Shown here in pieces: positions 10,046 to 19,071 of a stretch of DNA of 64,000 nt. The position numbers and the translations under genes were made by a program. Each line of letters begins with the position of its first letter. Positions within the stretch are counted from its first letter, which is position 1. The notes below the pieces were generated by a model, which searched no databases, was not told the origin of the DNA, and saw nothing but the letters and a program-made list of their open reading frames with translations. Source of the DNA: Mycolicibacter longobardus (GTDB lineage: Bacteria > Actinomycetota > Actinomycetes > Mycobacteriales > Mycobacteriaceae); contig NZ_LQPG01000010.1 in the NCBI RefSeq assembly GCF_002102265.1, forward strand, positions 1 through 64,000. The letters are read 5' to 3'.

Positions 10046-10330
10046 CTACGCCCAGCTGGATCCGACCGAGGCGTCGGTGTTGGCCATGTTGTTGCCGGCG
10101 CTCTGCACCTTCTGGCCGTGGGCGTTGGCCTGCTCGTAGATCACTGCGAAGTTGCGGCCGAGCTGGCCGATGAACTCCTGGCAGGCCACCGAGCCGGCGC
10201 CGCCCCAGAAGTCCCCGGCGGCCAGCACGTCGTGCACGATGGCCTGGTGCTCTGCTTCCAGGGAAGCGGCCTGGGCGCGGATCAGGGCACCGTGGGCGTG
10301 GACATCACCGAACATGTAGTTGATTGACAT
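10046..10330 (-). CDS. WXG100 protein, EsxN/EsxL-like (Mtb9.9 family)
   Basis: This 94-residue protein is a type VII secretion substrate of the EsxI/L/M/N/O group. It starts MSINYMFGDV, carries the WXG turn as DFWGGAGS near residue 43 and ends ASVGSSWA. The start is ATG 10330 after AGAAGGAGAACC-like sequence; the longer in-frame extension overlaps the preceding esx gene and is unlike the family. It follows its CFP-10-like partner by 16 nt. Such pairs form a helical-hairpin heterodimer exported by ESX systems, here probably ESX-5-like by similarity. Confidence 0.93.
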   Translation of the reverse strand: MSINYMFGDVHAHGALIRAQAASLEAEHQAIVHDVLAAGDFWGGAGSVACQEFIGQLGRNFAVIYEQANAHGQKVQSAGNNMANTDASVGSSWA

Positions 10331-10346
10331 CTTTGCGGTTCTCCTT

Positions 10347-10643
10347 CTAGCTCGACAGGATCTGCTGCGAGGCAGCTTCTTGCTGCTCGTAGTGGTTGGC
10401 GTCACGAATCAGGCCGTCGCGCACTCCGTGCAGCATGTTGACGATGTTGCGGAACGCGGTCTGCATCTGGCCCATGGTGTCCATCGAGGTGCGCTCGGCC
10501 AGACCGCCCCAGCCGGCGCCGGAGATGTTGGTCGAGGACGCCCACATCCGGCGGGCCTCGTCCTCAACGGTCTGGGCGTGGGTGTCGAAACGACCAGCCA
10601 TGGTACGCATGGCGTCGGGGTCGGTCATAAAACGGGTGGTCAT
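10347..10643 (-). CDS. WXG100 protein, EsxJ/EsxK-like (CFP-10-like partner)
   Basis: The 98-residue protein matches the QILSS group of Esx proteins: it starts [13 protein letters not shown], has the WXG turn as AGWGGLAE near residue 44, and ends ASQQILSS. A YxxxE secretion signal is present as YEQQE in the C-terminal tail. It is the first gene of the esx pair and lies 65 nt downstream of the PPE gene, completing a PE-PPE-esx-esx cassette like those around M. tuberculosis esxJ/I and esxK/L. It is expected to dimerise with the product of 10046-10330. Confidence 0.93.
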   Translation of the reverse strand: MTTRFMTDPDAMRTMAGRFDTHAQTVEDEARRMWASSTNISGAGWGGLAERTSMDTMGQMQTAFRNIVNMLHGVRDGLIRDANHYEQQEAASQQILSS

Positions 10644-10708
10644 GAAACTGATCTCCTATCCTGAAATGTGGTGTGTAGAGCGGCTTCCTGGCGGCAGCGT
10701 GGTGCGAT

Positions 10709-11869
10709 TCAGTCCCACATGGATGACCGCCGTCCCTTTGCGGCTTTGCGCTTGGCCTCTTCGGCTTTGTCCTCCTTGAGATTGGACGAAGCGGTGCCGC
10801 GTGGGCCCACTCCCATCAGCGGAGGAGCGCACAGCAGCGGCGAGCCACCCATCATCGGCGTGCCCGCGGTGGCCAGCGCCGGTGCCGGGAGTTCGGCGGA
10901 GGCCAAGCGCATCTCCGGTGCTGCCGTGGCCCAGGCCTTGGGTACCGACAGGCCGCTGACCGAGGAAGCGTTGCCGAGCCCAGCCGACATCGCCGAGGCC
11001 AGGCCGGCCGACCCAGTTGCCGACAATGTCGGTGTCAGACCGAGAGGTATACCCGCCGCGACGGCCATCGGTGAGGCCTCTCCCAAGCCGAACGGTGACG
11101 GAAGCGCGGCGCCCGCAATGAGGTACTCGGGGATGAAAGCGGCGATGATGGCGACGGTCAGGGCAGTTCCTACCGGAGTGACGCCAAACGCCCCGAAATC
11201 GGCGAGAATGTCGGCGATAACCGGGGGAATCACCGATTGCGCTGCGCCAGGCACCGCCTCCATCAACCCGTTAACGGTGGCCTGCGCGGCTCCCTGCCCC
11301 AATGCCTGGACGGCCGAGGCGCCTTGGGTAGCCACCCCACCGGGGTTGGCCGTCTGCGGCGGCGGCCCGAACGGCGTCACCTGCGATGCGATCTCCGCGG
11401 ACGCGGCGTAGCTGAACATCGCGGCCGCGTCTTGAGCCCACATCTCGGCGTAGTGGGCCTCGGTGGCGGCGATCGCCGGGGCGTTCTGACCGAAGAAGTT
11501 GGTCGCCACGAGCGTCGCCAACTGGATTCGGTTGGCGGCGATCAGGGGCGGCGGAACGGTCATGGCGAATGCGCTCGCGTGGGCCGTGGCCGCGGCCTTG
11601 GCCTGTGCGCTGGTCAGTTCCGCCTGCTCGGCGGTGGCGGTGAGCCAGGTGGCATAGGGTTGCGCCGCCGCGGCCATTTTGGTCGAGGACGCGCCCACCC
11701 ACGCACCGCTGGTCAGCTCGGTGACCACGGCTCGGTAGCTTGCCGCCGCGGTGTGCAGTTCGGCGGCCAGTTCATCCCAGGCCGCCGAGGCGGCCAGCAA
11801 CGAGCCGGCGCCGGGGCCGGCATACATGCGTGCGGAGTTGACTTCTGGCGGTAGCGCTGCGAAATCCAT
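10709..11869 (-). CDS. PPE family protein, SVP subgroup
   Basis: The 386-residue protein begins MDFAALPPEVNS, placing the PPE motif at residues 7-9 of the conserved ~180-residue helical domain. The domain contains the WxG-type turn GAWVGASS and the PFGPPPQTANPGG junction. The C-terminal part has the PPE-SVP signature GLSVPKAW about 100 residues from the end. It is then low complexity with a charged, Lys/Glu-rich tail (NLKEDKAEEAKRK). It pairs with the PE gene 31 nt upstream; PE/PPE pairs form exported heterodimers. Its role outside the cell is unknown. Confidence 0.93.
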   Translation of the reverse strand: MDFAALPPEVNSARMYAGPGAGSLLAASAAWDELAAELHTAAASYRAVVTELTSGAWVGASSTKMAAAAQPYATWLTATAEQAELTSAQAKAAATAHASAFAMTVPPPLIAANRIQLATLVATNFFGQNAPAIAATEAHYAEMWAQDAAAMFSYAASAEIASQVTPFGPPPQTANPGGVATQGASAVQALGQGAAQATVNGLMEAVPGAAQSVIPPVIADILADFGAFGVTPVGTALTVAIIAAFIPEYLIAGAALPSPFGLGEASPMAVAAGIPLGLTPTLSATGSAGLASAMSAGLGNASSVSGLSVPKAWATAAPEMRLASAELPAPALATAGTPMMGGSPLLCAPPLMGVGPRGTASSNLKEDKAEEAKRKAAKGRRSSMWD

Positions 11870-11900
11870 TGCTGCGCCTCCTTTCGTTTCTTAGCCGGTC

Positions 11901-12200
11901 TCAGCCGGCAGCAATCGCGTTGGCGGCCTCAGCAGCTTCATAGGTGCTGGCGCTGGCGTTGAGGGTGGCCACGAACGTTTCATGGATTGCCATGGCCTGA
12001 GCGCTGAACTGTTGGTACAGCTGCGCCTGGGCGGTGAATCGCGTGGCCAGCATCGCCGAGACCTCGTCGGCGGACGGCGGGACCACGGCGGTCGTCGGGA
12101 CCTGAGTGGCCGCGTTGAGGGAAGCGAGGGAGAAACCGGTGCTCGACAGGGCGTCGGCAGCGGCCGTCAAAGCTTCAGGCTGTGCGGTTACGAACGACAA
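11901..12200 (-). CDS. PE family protein (99 aa)
   Basis: This is a stand-alone PE domain: MSFVTAQPEALTAAAD at the start, two helices, and a C-terminal type VII secretion motif YEAAE. The start codon is TTG at 12200. The choice is supported by AAGGAGAGG ending 5 nt upstream and by the exact PE N-terminus. It is the first gene of the PE-PPE-esx-esx operon and forms the helical partner of the PPE protein. Confidence 0.93.
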   Translation of the reverse strand: MSFVTAQPEALTAAADALSSTGFSLASLNAATQVPTTAVVPPSADEVSAMLATRFTAQAQLYQQFSAQAMAIHETFVATLNASASTYEAAEAANAIAAG

Positions 12201-12503
12201 TTGCCTCTCCTTAGAACACCAGCAAGGCAGAAAAAAGGGCCGGCTTCTTTCGGAGTCGGACCCCTGCTTGCTTCAACGTTTTCTGACGACAACCCACAGG
12301 TTTCCTGACAGCACCGCCCAGCTCCAAGCGGGTTAACAGCCTCTTAACGATTGCCGCGAACTGTTTACAAAACCTCACAGGAATCCTCAGGTCGACCGTG
12401 AGGGAAGGTGTCCGGGGTCACTGACTTGGCGCGGGCGGCCGCGGCATTCGAGCCCGGTTCCGAGCTTGACATTTGACGTATATTTGTCAAAAAGGAGGTC
12501 CTG
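12201..12503. other. Divergent intergenic region upstream of PE operon and metal hydrolase
   Basis: These 303 nt contain no convincing gene. The left part must hold the promoter of the PE operon and is unusually AT-richer (AACGATT, AACTGTTTAC, TTTTCTGAC). The right end holds a TTGACA element and an inverted repeat just before the gene at 12504. Confidence 0.5.
12466..12491 (+). promoter_or_regulatory. Inverted repeat and TTGACA element before metal hydrolase gene
   Basis: TTGACA at 12466-12471 resembles a -35 element. TTTGAC (12472-12477) and GTCAAA (12486-12491) form a 6-bp inverted repeat with 8-nt spacer. A ribosome-binding site AAGGAGG follows directly. The repeat could be a TetR- or MarR-type operator. 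Confidence 0.4.
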
Positions 12504-13412
12504 ATGCTCAGCGTTGACGACACCGCCGCCGGTCCGCACGACGGTTCCTTGGACCACGAGCGCATCGTTCTGCAGGCCCGAGACGTCGGATTCGACTGGT
12601 CGGACCTGCCGGTGCACTACGTGCCCGGCGAGCCCTTCGTCACCCACTTCTGCAATGTGCTGCACCTGTTGCTGCCCGCCGGGGAGGAGTTCTTTGTCGA
12701 GGTGTTCAAGCAGGCGCTGCCGCTGATCAAGGACGACCAGCTGAGGCTCGACGTTCAGGGATTCATCGGCCAGGAGGCCACCCACTCCCAGGCGCACGCC
12801 GGTGTCGTCGATCATCTGGCCGCCCGTGGCGTCGACATGTCACCGTTCACCGCCCAGATCAAGTGGCTGTTCGCGAAGCTGGTCGGAGACCGGCCGCACT
12901 GGAGCGAGCGTCGCCAGCAGCGCTGGCTGCTGGAACGCGTGGCACTGGTGGCCGCCGTCGAGCACTACACGGCGATTCTGGGGGAGTGGGTCCTCGACAG
13001 CCCGGCGTTGGACGCGATCGGGGCGCATCCGGCAATGCTGGACATGCTGCGCTGGCACGGCGCCGAAGAGGTCGAGCACAAGGCGGTGGCCTTCGACGTC
13101 ATGAAGCACCTGCAGGCCGGGTACCTCCGGCAGGTGCGCACGCAGCTGGCCGTCACGCCGCTGATGCTGTGGTTGTGGATCCGCGGGCTGCGGTTCATGT
13201 ACAAGGTGGATCCGGAGCTGCCGGCCGGGACCAAGCCGCGCTGGCGGGACTGGTTCATAGCGGCCCGCCGCGGCCTGGTTCCCTCACCATTCGAGTTCCT
13301 ACCGGCCATCGCGTCCTACTACCGCCCGGGCTTCCACCCGGCGCAACTGGGCGGGGTGGAGAAGGCGGTCAACTACCTGGCGGTGTCGCCGGCTGCCCGC
13401 GCCACCCACTGA
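12504..13412 (+). CDS. Ferritin-like metal-dependent hydrolase (PF10118-type)
   Basis: The 302-residue protein resembles the family of predicted metal-dependent hydrolases with a helical, ferritin-like core. Candidate metal ligands are in EEFFVEVFKQ, FIGQEATHSQAH near residue 97 and HGAEEVEHKAVAFD near 185. A hydrophobic stretch (VTPLMLWLWIRGL) suggests membrane association. The ATG follows an AAGGAGG box. It heads a three-gene run with an alpha/beta hydrolase and a 2Fe-2S reductase, so it could be the di-iron partner of the reductase in an oxygenation step. This pairing is inference from adjacency. Confidence 0.7.
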   Translation: MLSVDDTAAGPHDGSLDHERIVLQARDVGFDWSDLPVHYVPGEPFVTHFCNVLHLLLPAGEEFFVEVFKQALPLIKDDQLRLDVQGFIGQEATHSQAHAGVVDHLAARGVDMSPFTAQIKWLFAKLVGDRPHWSERRQQRWLLERVALVAAVEHYTAILGEWVLDSPALDAIGAHPAMLDMLRWHGAEEVEHKAVAFDVMKHLQAGYLRQVRTQLAVTPLMLWLWIRGLRFMYKVDPELPAGTKPRWRDWFIAARRGLVPSPFEFLPAIASYYRPGFHPAQLGGVEKAVNYLAVSPAARATH

Positions 13413-13446
13413 TCGGCATGTGCGGGAACAACGAGGAGTGCAGTCG

Positions 13447-14367
13447 ATGAAGACCCTTACGGCGTCCGACGGTGTGAACCTGGCGGTGCACGCCTACACA
13501 GATCTGGACCCGCAGCGGCCGACGATCCTGGCGATCCATGGCTACCCGGACAACCACCACGTCTGGGACGGGGTTGCCGAAGAACTGATCGAGAACTACC
13601 CGGGCCGGTACAACGTCATCGCCTATGACGTGCGCGGAGCGGGCGCGTCGTCGGCACCGGCGGACAGGTCGGGGTACCGCTTTCCCCAGCTGATCGCCGA
13701 CGTCGGTGCGGTGATCGAGCACCTGGGTGTGGACCAGGTCCATCTGCTGGGCCACGACTGGGGTTCGATCCAGGGCTGGGCGGCCGTAACCGACCCGGTT
13801 GTTGCGGCCAAAGTCGGTTCCTACACTTCGATTTCGGGTCCCCAGCTGGATTACGCCGGTCGTTTCCTGCGGTCGCCGCGCAACCTGCGCACGCTTGTCG
13901 ATGTGATTCGGCAGGTGCTGGAGTCCTCCTACATCTGGCTGTTTCTGACCCCTCGGCTGCCCGAGGCACTGTTCCGGTCGGGGATCGGCGTCAAAGTCCT
14001 TGACCTGCTTGACCGTATCGGTCGCTCCGGTAAGACGCAGCGAGCCATGCCCCGCGCGGAGAACGACTACGTCAACGGACTGAACCTGTATCGCGCCAAC
14101 ATGCCGCGGCCGTTTCTGAAACCCGCCGCGCCGCTTCCCACCACCGATGTCCCGGTGCAGGTTCTTGCCCCGCGCCTGGACCTCTTCGTCAGCCCTGCCG
14201 CGCAGCGTTACACCGGTCAGATCCCGCCCCGCCACCGGGTGCTCGACATCGACGGTGGGCACTGGGTGGTGACCGATCGCCCGGAGATCATCGCCCGGCT
14301 CACCGACGAATGGGTGCAACGGAGCGTGACCGGCAGGTCCGACGCGCCGGATATCCGGCAAAGCTGA
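13447..14367 (+). CDS. Alpha/beta hydrolase, epoxide-hydrolase-like
   Basis: The 306-residue protein has the alpha/beta hydrolase fold with an oxyanion segment HGYPDNHHVWD (about residue 35) and a nucleophile elbow GHDWGS (about 104). Asp instead of Ser at the elbow points to epoxide hydrolase or haloalkane dehalogenase-like chemistry. The C-terminal DGGHWVV supplies the catalytic His. Start ATG 13447 follows GAGGAG. It resembles the hydrolase half of EphD proteins but lacks a fused dehydrogenase. It is separated by one nucleotide from the downstream reductase gene, so both are probably co-translated. Confidence 0.82.
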   Translation: MKTLTASDGVNLAVHAYTDLDPQRPTILAIHGYPDNHHVWDGVAEELIENYPGRYNVIAYDVRGAGASSAPADRSGYRFPQLIADVGAVIEHLGVDQVHLLGHDWGSIQGWAAVTDPVVAAKVGSYTSISGPQLDYAGRFLRSPRNLRTLVDVIRQVLESSYIWLFLTPRLPEALFRSGIGVKVLDLLDRIGRSGKTQRAMPRAENDYVNGLNLYRANMPRPFLKPAAPLPTTDVPVQVLAPRLDLFVSPAAQRYTGQIPPRHRVLDIDGGHWVVTDRPEIIARLTDEWVQRSVTGRSDAPDIRQS

Positions 14368-14368
14368 T

Positions 14369-15445
14369 ATGCCGCAAGAGATCTGGGACTCCCGTCCGGC
14401 CGACCTCTACGGCCGGCGCAAACACGACCGGTTCTACAACATGCTGTGGGCAGCGGTCACGCTCTTCGGTGGTGTCTCCGCGCTGTCGAGGTGGAAGCCG
14501 TCCCGGGTGGCGCCGGTCTCCCGGACCATCGCGGCCGTCGTCACCAAGCGGGAGATGCTGACCAGCGACGTGGTGGCTCTCACCATCGCCGATCCCGACG
14601 GTGGGCTGTTGCCGTCCTGGACGCCGGGCGGTCACATCGATGTGCAGTTGCCCTCGGGTCGTCGCCGGCAGTACTCGCTGTGCGGGATACCCGGTCGCCG
14701 CACCGAGTACCGCATCGCGGTGCGCCGGCTCGACGACGGCGGCGGTGGCTCGGTCGAGATGCACGAGACCTACGCCGAGGGCGACACACTGGTGTTCGAG
14801 GGGCCGCGAAACGCGTTCTACCTCGGCACCGGCGAGAGTGATGTGCTGTTCGTCATCGGTGGGATCGGGGTGACCCCGATGCTGCCGATGCTCCGTGAGG
14901 CCGCGCAGCGCGGAATCGATTGGCGCGCGGTGTATGCGGGACGCACGCGTGCCGACATGCCGCTGCTGGACGAGGTGCTGGCGGTGGATCCCGAGCGGGT
15001 CACGGTGTGGGCCGACGACGAACACGGGCGCTTCGCCGGCACCGACGAACTGCTGGCGGGTGCGGGTCCGCAGACCGCGGTATACGTGTGCGGGCCGACC
15101 GCGATGCTCGAAGCGGTGCGCACCACCCGCAACGAACATGCTGACGCGCCGCTGCACTACGAGCGGTTCAGCCCGCCACCGGTGGTCGACGGGGTGCCGT
15201 TCGAGTTGGAGCTGGTCCGGTCGGGGCGTCTGCTGGCGATTCCTGCGGACCGCTCTGCGCTGGACGTGATGCTCGACGTCGATCCGACGACCGCGTGCTC
15301 CTGCCGGCAAGGATTCTGCGGTACCTGCAAGGTCAAGGTGATCGCCGGTGACGTCGACCGGCGCGGACGCACCGCGGAGGGCGCCGATGAGATGCTGGTC
15401 TGCGTCTCGCGGGCCAACGGGGGACGGATCGTCATCGACGCTTGA
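14369..15445 (+). CDS. Phthalate-dioxygenase-reductase-type oxidoreductase (FMN/NAD/2Fe-2S)
   Basis: This 358-residue electron-transfer protein has a flavin-binding barrel with RQYSLCG (about residue 101) and an NAD-binding domain with GGIGVTPMLP (about 164) and VCGPTAMLEA. The C-terminal plant-type ferredoxin domain carries CSCRQGFCGTC plus a later Cys in MLVCVS. It would pass electrons from NAD(P)H to an oxygenase. The partner is not obvious, but the ferritin-like protein two genes upstream is a candidate. A short N-terminal extension (about 50 residues) with a hydrophobic stretch precedes the catalytic part. Confidence 0.85.
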   Translation: MPQEIWDSRPADLYGRRKHDRFYNMLWAAVTLFGGVSALSRWKPSRVAPVSRTIAAVVTKREMLTSDVVALTIADPDGGLLPSWTPGGHIDVQLPSGRRRQYSLCGIPGRRTEYRIAVRRLDDGGGGSVEMHETYAEGDTLVFEGPRNAFYLGTGESDVLFVIGGIGVTPMLPMLREAAQRGIDWRAVYAGRTRADMPLLDEVLAVDPERVTVWADDEHGRFAGTDELLAGAGPQTAVYVCGPTAMLEAVRTTRNEHADAPLHYERFSPPPVVDGVPFELELVRSGRLLAIPADRSALDVMLDVDPTTACSCRQGFCGTCKVKVIAGDVDRRGRTAEGADEMLVCVSRANGGRIVIDA

Positions 15446-15532
15446 ATGGCGCCGCTTGATGGCACGGCCTGAGAACCCCGCGGTTGGCCCAAATCATGGT
15501 GCTCGCCGTTGATCGGCCCCTAGACTGCCCGG

Positions 15533-16549
15533 GTGACTGAAACCGGTCCGATTCACTCCGCATCCCTGCCCGCCAAGCTCATCTACGCGGTCGCCCACGC
15601 CATCACCCCGCGGTTGGTGCGCCGTCTGGTCCTGCACGCCGGCAGCGGGACGATCGCGGCTCGGATCACGACGATGGGCCGGCGGATCAACACCCTCGCC
15701 AGGCTGCAACGCGTGCGGCCGTTTTGGCGCGTGGGTTTCACCCGTGCCGATGCCGCCGGAGTCCCGGTCGAGGTGGTCCGCCGAGTTGATCGTGCCCGGC
15801 CGCTCGACGAGGCATTCGGCGACGGCGCCATCCTGTACTTCCACGGCGGCGGTTTTGTCACCGGAGGCCTGGACACCCACCTGCATGTGGTGGCCAAGCT
15901 TGCCCGGCGCACCGGGCTGCCGGTGGTACACGTCGACTATCGGCAGTATCCGCAGGTGACGGTGGACGGGTCGGTGGACGACTGCGTCGGCGCCTACCGT
16001 TGGCTGCTCGATCGCGGTGCCGACCCCGACAAGACAGTGCTGGCCGGCGACTCCGCCGGCGGATTCCTGGCGTTCGCGACCGCGCTCAGCAGCCAACAGC
16101 GCGGTCTGCTCGCCCCGGCCGGGGTGATCGGTATCTCCGCCCTGCTGGAACTGGACGGCGTCGCTCGGAGTACCCACTCGAACATGACCGCCGACGCTTT
16201 CGGCATCCCGGCGGTGCTGCCCGACCTCGTCGACCTGGTCTGCCCCTCGGCGAGGTTGCGGCACGAGCTGTCCCCGATCAACGGCCGACTGGAGACCATG
16301 CCCCCGGCGCTGCTGATCGCGGCCGAATCGGAGATCCTGCGCTGTGATGCCGAACGGCTGCATGCCGCGCTGCAGCAGGTCGGCCGGCCCAACCGACTTG
16401 AGTTGTGGGCCAGTGAACTGCACGCGTTCCCGGCACTGTTCCCGTTCCTGCCGGACAGCCGGGCGGCGTTCGACCTGATGGCCCGTTTCGTGGCCGAATG
16501 CCGGTCCAATGCCGGCGGGTCCGGTGAGGCCCGCCGGGAGGTGTCCTGA
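15533..16549 (+). CDS. HSL-type esterase/lipase
   Basis: The 338-residue protein is an alpha/beta hydrolase of the hormone-sensitive-lipase group, hydrolysing short or medium acyl esters. It has the oxyanion motif FHGGGFVTGG (about residue 103), the nucleophile GDSAGG (about 171) and catalytic His in ELHAFPALF near 300. This resembles mycobacterial Lip proteins. GTG 15533 lies 6 nt after TAGACT, consistent with a leaderless transcript. The gene is 105 nt upstream of dapB but is probably separately transcribed. Confidence 0.85.
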   Translation: MTETGPIHSASLPAKLIYAVAHAITPRLVRRLVLHAGSGTIAARITTMGRRINTLARLQRVRPFWRVGFTRADAAGVPVEVVRRVDRARPLDEAFGDGAILYFHGGGFVTGGLDTHLHVVAKLARRTGLPVVHVDYRQYPQVTVDGSVDDCVGAYRWLLDRGADPDKTVLAGDSAGGFLAFATALSSQQRGLLAPAGVIGISALLELDGVARSTHSNMTADAFGIPAVLPDLVDLVCPSARLRHELSPINGRLETMPPALLIAAESEILRCDAERLHAALQQVGRPNRLELWASELHAFPALFPFLPDSRAAFDLMARFVAECRSNAGGSGEARREVS

Positions 16550-16576
16550 AGCCCGCTGCCGTTTTGATGGTGGTGA

Positions 16577-17392
<816 letters not shown>

Positions 17393-17394
17393 GC

Positions 17395-17859
17395 GTGGTC
17401 AAGGTGTCGCCGGCCACCAGGGTGAAGGTGCTCATCGCCTTCATGTGCCTGGCGCTGCTGATGTATCTGGCGTTTCTGGGCCGGATCGCGGTGTTGCTGA
17501 TCGGCTCCGGATCGGTGCCGGCCATCGGGATGGGGGTGGCGCTGCTGATCATGCCGTTCCTGGGGCTGTGGGCGATGACCGCCACCCTGCGCGACGGGTT
17601 CGCCCACCAGCGGCTGTCCCGGCTGATCGCCGAGGACGGAATGGAACTCGACGCCGGTACGCTCCCGCGGCGGCCGTCCGGACGCATCGAACGCGATGCC
17701 GCCGATGCCCTGTTCCACACCGTTCGCGACGAACTCGACGCCGACCCGGACAACTGGCAGCGCTGGTACCGGCTGGCCCGTGCCTATGAATTCGCCGGGG
17801 ACCGTCGTCGCGCGCGGGAGGCGATGAAGACCGCGGTCCGACTGCAGGAGGGCCGATGA
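17395..17859 (+). CDS. Conserved two-helix membrane protein (Rv2772c-like)
   Basis: This is a 154-residue protein with two predicted transmembrane helices near the N-terminus (VLIAFMCLALLMYLAFLG and the stretch around IGMGVALLIMPFLGLWAM). A soluble C-terminal region follows with a TPR-like pattern (WQRWYRLARAYEFAGDRRRA). The order dapB, this gene, flavodoxin-like gene is the same as Rv2773c-Rv2772c-Rv2771c of M. tuberculosis. It starts with GTG 2 nt after dapB and its stop overlaps the next start (ATGA), so the three were originally one operon. Its function is unknown. Confidence 0.8.
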   Translation: MVKVSPATRVKVLIAFMCLALLMYLAFLGRIAVLLIGSGSVPAIGMGVALLIMPFLGLWAMTATLRDGFAHQRLSRLIAEDGMELDAGTLPRRPSGRIERDAADALFHTVRDELDADPDNWQRWYRLARAYEFAGDRRRAREAMKTAVRLQEGR

Positions 17860-18137
17860 GCAAGACGCTGCTGGTGGTGCACCACACGCCGTCGCCCCAT
17901 TGCCAGGCCATGTTCGAGGCGGTGCTGTCTGGGGCGACCGATCCGCAGATCGAGGGGGTCGAGGTGGTTCGCCGCCCGGCGTTGTCGGTGTCGCCGACCG
18001 ACATGCTGGCCGCCGACGGTTACCTGTTGGGCAGCCCGGCCAACCTGGGCTACGTCAGCGGCGCCCTCAAGCAAATTTGCGGTAGATACTCACTATCAAA
18101 TTGCGACGTATGTCGTCGCTCCGCTGGGAGGTTGTGA
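17856..18137 (+). pseudogene. Truncated 5' copy of flavodoxin-like gene, interrupted by Mrr insertion
   Basis: The first ~72 codons encode the N-terminal half of the flavodoxin-like protein (HHTPSPHCQAMFEAV, then NLGYVSGALK). The homology stops abruptly at 18073 and the frame ends 21 codons later in foreign, AT-richer sequence. Its ATGA overlap with the upstream membrane-protein stop shows that this is the native start. The 3' two-thirds of the gene are present only in the second copy at 19072. The short product is probably non-functional but its translation may couple to mrr, which starts 1 nt after the stop. Confidence 0.85.
17880..18073 (+). repeat. 194-bp direct repeat, left copy
   Basis: This stretch matches 19093-19286 with about three mismatches, at a constant offset of 1213 nt. 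It covers the 5' part of the flavodoxin-like gene and marks the left border of the mrr insertion. Confidence 0.93.
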
Positions 18138-18138
18138 T

Positions 18139-19062
18139 GTGACGATTCCCGACTATCAGACACTCATGCGGCCCGTCCTGGCGTCTCTGGCTGATGGCGC
18201 GGTTCGTCGGTCTCGGGAGGTCATTGAGGGGATGGCCGACGAGTTCGATCTCACGCCTGAGGAGCGGGCGGCTAAGGTGCCGAGCGGGCAGCGACGCATA
18301 GACAATCGCGCCGGTTGGGCGTTGTCCTACCTAGTTCAGTCTGGGCTGATCGAGCGGCCTGGACGCGGACTGGTTCAGATCTCGGATGAAGGCCGTGCCG
18401 CGCTTGACAGATTTCCAGAGCGGATCGATACGAAGGCTCTTGAGGCGTACCCCGCATTTGTGGAGTTTCGCAATCGGAAGCGGGGCCGCGCCACAGCCGA
18501 CGGGGATAACGAGGACCAGAAGAAGACGACGGCCGACGACGAGCAGAGCACACCAAACGACCTAGCTGAACAGGCGGAACGGATCAACCGCGCAGCCGTG
18601 GAGCGGGAGGTGCTCGCTGCGGCGCTCAACCTGACACCGACCGGGTTCGAGGAACTAGTCGTTCGGCTGCTCAACCGCATGGGCTACGGACGAAAGGGTT
18701 CGGCGGACCGGACAGTGGCTACTGGCGACGGCGGTATCGACGGCATCATCAGCCAGGACCCGCTTGGGTTAGATCGAATTTACGTGCAGGCGAAGCGCTA
18801 TACCGACGCACCGGTCGATCGTCCAGCGATTCACGGCTTCGCGGGGGCGCTTCTCTCCAAGCAGGGCGACCGAGGGGTCTTCATTACGACCTCGCGGTTT
18901 ACGAAAGGTGCGATCGATGAGGCGGAACGCATCAACGCACGGATAGAGCTGATCGACGGTACGCGGCTCGCTGAATTGCTGGTGGAGCACGGCGTCGGGG
19001 TTCAACTGGAACAGTCAGTGACGCTTTACCGGCTCGATGAAGACTTCTTCGATTCGATCTGA
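18139..19062 (+). CDS. mrr: Mrr-family type IV restriction endonuclease
   Basis: The 307-residue protein has an N-terminal winged-helix domain of the Mrr_N type (LMRPVLASLADGAVRRS, then ALSYLVQSGLIERPGRG). A charged linker follows, then a C-terminal Mrr catalytic domain of the PD-(D/E)XK fold with FEELVVRLLNRMGYG, GDGGIDGII and VQAKRY. Such enzymes cut foreign or modified DNA. GTG 18139 follows GGGAGG with 7-nt spacing. The gene is flanked by 194-bp direct repeats of the flavodoxin gene and uses more AT-rich codons than its neighbours, both signs of recent acquisition. No companion methylase is present, fitting a type IV role. Confidence 0.9.
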   Translation: MTIPDYQTLMRPVLASLADGAVRRSREVIEGMADEFDLTPEERAAKVPSGQRRIDNRAGWALSYLVQSGLIERPGRGLVQISDEGRAALDRFPERIDTKALEAYPAFVEFRNRKRGRATADGDNEDQKKTTADDEQSTPNDLAEQAERINRAAVEREVLAAALNLTPTGFEELVVRLLNRMGYGRKGSADRTVATGDGGIDGIISQDPLGLDRIYVQAKRYTDAPVDRPAIHGFAGALLSKQGDRGVFITTSRFTKGAIDEAERINARIELIDGTRLAELLVEHGVGVQLEQSVTLYRLDEDFFDSI

Positions 19063-19071
19063 GGCTCGCCG

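Noticed and set aside
18139..19062. Insertion sequence as carrier of mrr
   Set aside because: There is no transposase, no terminal inverted repeats and the flanking repeats are far longer than target duplications.
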